In this document: positions 61,165 through 64,000 of the stretch, piece by piece
Numbering within the stretch: the stretch's first letter is position 1
How the letters are laid out: every line of letters starts with the position of its first letter
Notes under the pieces: model-generated
The model's input: the letters and a program-made list of their open reading frames with translations, nothing else
Database searches by the model: none
Told to the model about the DNA's origin: nothing
Program-made: the position numbers and the translations under genes
Assembly: GCF_014649115.1 (NCBI RefSeq)
Contig: NZ_BMSK01000005.1
Location: 310,001-374,000, forward strand
Origin: Streptomyces eurythermus
GTDB taxonomy: Bacteria > Actinomycetota > Actinomycetes > Streptomycetales > Streptomycetaceae
Direction of reading: 5' to 3'
DNA: 64,000 bases

Positions 61165-62601
61165 ATGCGAACCGACTCTTCTCCCGGCACCCTGCCGGCG
61201 CGGGAGCACCTCCCGGCCGGAGACGCCGGTACGCCTGTCCTGGACGTAGTGATCCCCGTCTACAACGAGGAGAAGGACCTCCCGCCCTGTGTGCGCCGGC
61301 TGCACGAGCACCTCGCGCGCACCTTCCCGTACGCGTTCCGCATCACGATCGCGGACAACGCCTCCACGGACACCACCCCCCTGGTGGCGGCGCGGCTGGC
61401 GGCCGAGATTCCCGAGGTGGGCACCGTACGGCTGGAGCTGAAGGGCCGGGGACGGGCGCTGCGGACCGTGTGGTCGGCCTCCGACGCGCCGGTCCTCGCG
61501 TACATGGACGTCGACCTTTCCACCGACCTCAACGCCCTGCTGCCGCTGGTGGCGCCGCTCATCTCCGGCCACTCGGACCTGGCGATCGGCTCCCGGCTGG
61601 CCCGCGCCTCCCGGGTCGTACGCGGCCCCAAGCGGGAGTTCGTCAGCCGGGCCTACAACCTGATCCTGCGCGGTTCGCTCCAGGCCCGCTTCTCGGACGC
61701 GCAGTGCGGCTTCAAGGCGATCCGCCGGGACGTGGCCCAGGTGCTGCTGCCGCTGGTGGAGGACACCGGCTGGTTCTTCGACACCGAGCTGCTGGTGCTG
61801 GCCGAGCGGGCGGGCCTGAGGATCCACGAGGTGCCGGTCGACTGGGTCGACGACCCCGACTCCACCGTGCACATCGTCAGGACGGCCGCCGAGGACCTCA
61901 AGGGCGTGTGGCGGGTCGGCAAGGCCCTGGCCACCGGTTCGCTGCCGCTGGACCGGCTGGTCCGGCCCTTCGGCGACGATCCGCGCGACCGCGAGCTGAC
62001 CGGCGTGCCGCACGGCCTGGCCCGCCAGCTCGTCGGCTTCTGCGTGGTCGGCGGTCTGTCCACGCTCTTCTACCTGGTGCTGTACAGCGCCTTCCGGCAG
62101 GCCGTCGGCCCGCAGACCGCCAACGCGCTCGCGCTGCTGGTCTCCGCCGTCGCCAACACGGCCGCCAACCGCCGGCTCACCTTCGGGGTGCGCGGCCGGG
62201 GCGGCGCGGTCCGGCACCAGGCGCAGGGGCTGGTCGTCTTCGGTATCGGCCTCGTCCTGACCAGCGGCTCGCTCGCCGCCCTGAACGCGGCCGGCGACAG
62301 CCCGGCGCACTCCACCGAACTGGCGGTGCTCATCGCCGCCAACCTCGCGGCGACCGTGCTGCGGTTCCTGCTCTTCCGCGCCTGGGTCTTCCCGGACCGG
62401 ACGGAGCCCGCCCCGCCCCCGACGGCCACCGCGCCGTCCCCGTCTCCGTACGCGTGGCCGCACCAGGCCACCACCCGCCTCCACGCCGCCGAGGCCATCA
62501 CCGAGGCCACCGCCCACCCGCACGCCGCCGAGGCCACGGACGCCACCGCGCGGCCGCGGCCGGCGCGCCCGTGCTCCACCGACCCGGGGGACACCCGATG
62601 A
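61165..62601 (+). CDS. GT2 dolichol-phosphate-mannose-synthase-like glycosyltransferase with GtrA domain
   Basis: A 478-residue enzyme. The GT2 domain (about 25-255) has VVIPVYNEEKDLP, DNASTD and the DxD-like YMDVDLSTD. Next is a GtrA-type membrane domain with four helices (about 295-415; LVGFCVVGGLSTLFYLVLYS, then AANRRLTFGV and FLLFRAWVF). A 60-residue Ala/His/Thr tail follows. It would make a polyprenyl-phosphate sugar and flip or present it. ATG at 61165 follows GGAGAG. Its stop overlaps the next start (ATGA). Confidence 0.9.
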   Translation: MRTDSSPGTLPAREHLPAGDAGTPVLDVVIPVYNEEKDLPPCVRRLHEHLARTFPYAFRITIADNASTDTTPLVAARLAAEIPEVGTVRLELKGRGRALRTVWSASDAPVLAYMDVDLSTDLNALLPLVAPLISGHSDLAIGSRLARASRVVRGPKREFVSRAYNLILRGSLQARFSDAQCGFKAIRRDVAQVLLPLVEDTGWFFDTELLVLAERAGLRIHEVPVDWVDDPDSTVHIVRTAAEDLKGVWRVGKALATGSLPLDRLVRPFGDDPRDRELTGVPHGLARQLVGFCVVGGLSTLFYLVLYSAFRQAVGPQTANALALLVSAVANTAANRRLTFGVRGRGGAVRHQAQGLVVFGIGLVLTSGSLAALNAAGDSPAHSTELAVLIAANLAATVLRFLLFRAWVFPDRTEPAPPPTATAPSPSPYAWPHQATTRLHAAEAITEATAHPHAAEATDATARPRPARPCSTDPGDTR

Positions 62602-64000
62602 CCACCCATGACGCCCCGCCGACGACCGCGCCCGGCGCCACGACCGCGGGGGAGCCGGCCGCCGGGCCGGGGCAGCCGTTCGTACGGCGGCTGTGGCGCG
62701 GCCGGCCCGAGGACCCCCGCTGGGCGCGCCCGGCCCTGCTGGTCCTGCTGGCCGCCACCCTCCTGCTCTACCTGTACGGCCTCGGCGCCTCCGGCTACGC
62801 CAACTCCTTCTACTCGGCGGCCGTCCAGGCGGGCAGCACGTCCTGGAAGGCGTTCTTCTTCGGCTCGCTGGACGCGGGCAACGCCATCACCGTCGACAAG
62901 CCGCCGGCCGCGCTGTGGCCGATGGCGCTGTCGGTGCGCGTCTTCGGCCTGAACTCCTGGGCGATCCTGGCGCCCGAGGTGCTGATGGGCGTGGCGACCG
63001 TCGCCGTCGTGTACGCGGCCGTGCGCCGCCGGTTCAGCCCGGTGGCCGGCCTGGTCGCGGGTACGGTGCTGGCGCTCACCCCGGTCGCCGCGCTGATGTT
63101 CCGCTTCAACAACCCGGACGCGCTGCTGGCCCTGCTGATGTCGGTGGCCTGCTACCTCGTCGTACGCGCCCTGGAGGACGGCCGGACCAAGTGGCTGGTG
63201 TGGGCCGGGGCCGCGGTCGGTCTCGCGTTCCTCGCCAAGACGCTCCAGGCGTTCCTGATCCTGCCGGCGCTGGCGGTCGTCTACGCGGTGTGCGCCCCGG
63301 TGCCGCTGAGGAAGCGCTTCGCCCAGCTGGCCGCGGCGACGCTGGCGCTGGTCGTCTCGGGCGGCTGGTGGGTCGCGGTCGTCGAGCTGTGGCCGGCGTC
63401 CTCCCGCCCGTACATCGGCGGCTCGCAGCACAACAGCTTCCTGGAGCTGACCTTCGGCTACAACGGCCTCGGCCGGCTGAACGGCGAGGAGACCGGCAGC
63501 GTCGGCGGCGGTGGCGGCCCGCGCGGCGGCGGAATGTGGGGCGAGACCGGCTGGGACCGGATGTTCGACTCCGAGACCGGCGGCCAGATCTCCTGGCTGC
63601 TGCCCACCGCGCTGATCCTGCTCGCCGCCGGCCTGGTGGCCACGCGCCGGGCCCGCCGGACCTCGGTCACCCGTGCCTCGTTCCTGGTCTGGGGCGGCTC
63701 GCTGCTGACGACCATGGTGGTGTTCAGCTACATGGCGGGCATCTTCCACCAGTACTACACGGTGGCCCTCGCCCCCTACCTCGCGGCCGTGACCGGCATG
63801 GGCGCCGGGCTGCTGTGGGAGCGGCGGCGCGAGGGGTGGGCGGCCGTCACGCTCGCCGCGTCCCTCGTCGCGGCGGCGGCCTGGGGCTACGTCCTGCTCC
63901 ACCGCACCCCCGACTACCTGCCCTGGCTGCGGTGGCTGGTCCTGGTCGGCGGGCTGACCGCGGCGCTCGGCCTGGTCTTCGCCGGCCGGCTGACCCGGCG
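62598..64000 (+). CDS. GT39/PMT-type membrane glycosyltransferase (3' truncated by window)
   Basis: At least 467 residues visible, frame open to the window end. A multi-pass GT-C enzyme: first helix about residues 44-62, extracytoplasmic loop with the conserved FYSAAVQAGSTSWKAFFFGS and DKPPAALW (the catalytic region of ArnT/PMT-like transferases), then helices throughout. A Gly-rich loop (GGGGGPRGGGMWG) is typical of the actinobacterial group. It should use the lipid-linked sugar made by the upstream GT2-GtrA protein to glycosylate proteins or cell-wall polymers. ATG at 62598 is coupled by ATGA. Confidence 0.9.
   Translation, partial: MTTHDAPPTTAPGATTAGEPAAGPGQPFVRRLWRGRPEDPRWARPALLVLLAATLLLYLYGLGASGYANSFYSAAVQAGSTSWKAFFFGSLDAGNAITVDKPPAALWPMALSVRVFGLNSWAILAPEVLMGVATVAVVYAAVRRRFSPVAGLVAGTVLALTPVAALMFRFNNPDALLALLMSVACYLVVRALEDGRTKWLVWAGAAVGLAFLAKTLQAFLILPALAVVYAVCAPVPLRKRFAQLAAATLALVVSGGWWVAVVELWPASSRPYIGGSQHNSFLELTFGYNGLGRLNGEETGSVGGGGGPRGGGMWGETGWDRMFDSETGGQISWLLPTALILLAAGLVATRRARRTSVTRASFLVWGGSLLTTMVVFSYMAGIFHQYYTVALAPYLAAVTGMGAGLLWERRREGWAAVTLAASLVAAAAWGYVLLHRTPDYLPWLRWLVLVGGLTAALGLVFAGRLTR

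Overview
The window is a high-GC actinobacterial chromosome segment, almost certainly Streptomyces. Reasons: GC-rich third codon positions, frequent GTG starts, many GTGA/ATGA-coupled genes, and a gene order I recognise from the Streptomyces core not far from oriC: cydCD end, a four-gene ABC system, tRNA-Ser, a HAD phosphatase, serS, pheA, the copper operon sco/ecuC/copCD/dtpA, pepP, a SpoIIE-type phosphatase, htrA, an ECF sigma factor, an acyl-CoA ligase, an SCO4007/SCO4008-like MFS/TetR pair, an SSI-family inhibitor, and a response regulator/kinase/glycosyltransferase operon. All family calls were made by eye from motifs; no database search was run.

Layout. 1-5.2 kb: end of a CydCD-type exporter, a HAD phosphatase, an LLM oxidoreductase, and a coupled pair made of an M24 peptidase and an alpha/beta-hydrolase-SDR fusion behind a palindromic operator. 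5.3-8.8 kb: two ABC ATPases and two permeases in one overlapping operon. 9.1-12.8 kb: tRNA-Ser, HAD, serS, and a DnaA-box-rich intergenic region before pheA. 13-18.4 kb: copper delivery genes (ycnI, sco, ecuC, copCD, dtpA). 18.6-30.2 kb: housekeeping and regulatory genes (membrane protein, three small genes of unknown or ATP-binding type, pepP, GAF-PP2C, Prim-Pol, SEC-C protein, GDPD, HtrA). 30.3-31.9 kb: tRNA-Ser(UGA), a broken tRNA-Ser copy and a second Prim-Pol with a LexA-like box. 32.2-35.3 kb: a small secreted Asn/Gln-rich protein and a three-gene acyl-CoA side-chain module resembling ChsH2/ChsH1/Ltp2. 35.5-46.2 kb: ECF sigma, ligase, MFS/TetR pair, a 1685-aa degenerate sensor kinase and an SSI-like inhibitor with a minisatellite tail.

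46.69-57.51 kb: a 10.8-kb pSAM2-type actinomycete integrative and conjugative element (AICE) in tRNA-Arg(ACG), bounded by a 44-bp direct repeat. The left arm (minus strand) reads korSA-like regulator, SCO3933-like protein, TraSA (FtsK-like), SpdB, transfer protein, two small membrane proteins, RepSA, Xis, Int. The right arm carries a Nudix gene (Pif-like immunity), an HATPase protein, a small unknown, a structured non-coding region, a DUF3800 gene and a membrane coiled-coil protein. Five sites with a shared ACTCGTCTA core sit at the element's promoters. The replication initiator has no ATG, GTG or TTG start; its Shine-Dalgarno sequence points at an AUC codon.

57.7-64 kb: chromosome again, with a DUF2797 protein and an operon of response regulator, histidine kinase, GT2-GtrA glycosyltransferase and a GT39-type mannosyltransferase cut by the window end.

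Most unusual items: the AUC-start replication gene; the 150-bp inverted repeat and mutually exclusive hairpins before the DUF3800 gene; the pseudo-histidine kinase with a 900-residue disordered linker; the 30-bp minisatellite whose repeats run past the inhibitor's stop codon; and DnaA-box clusters outside oriC.
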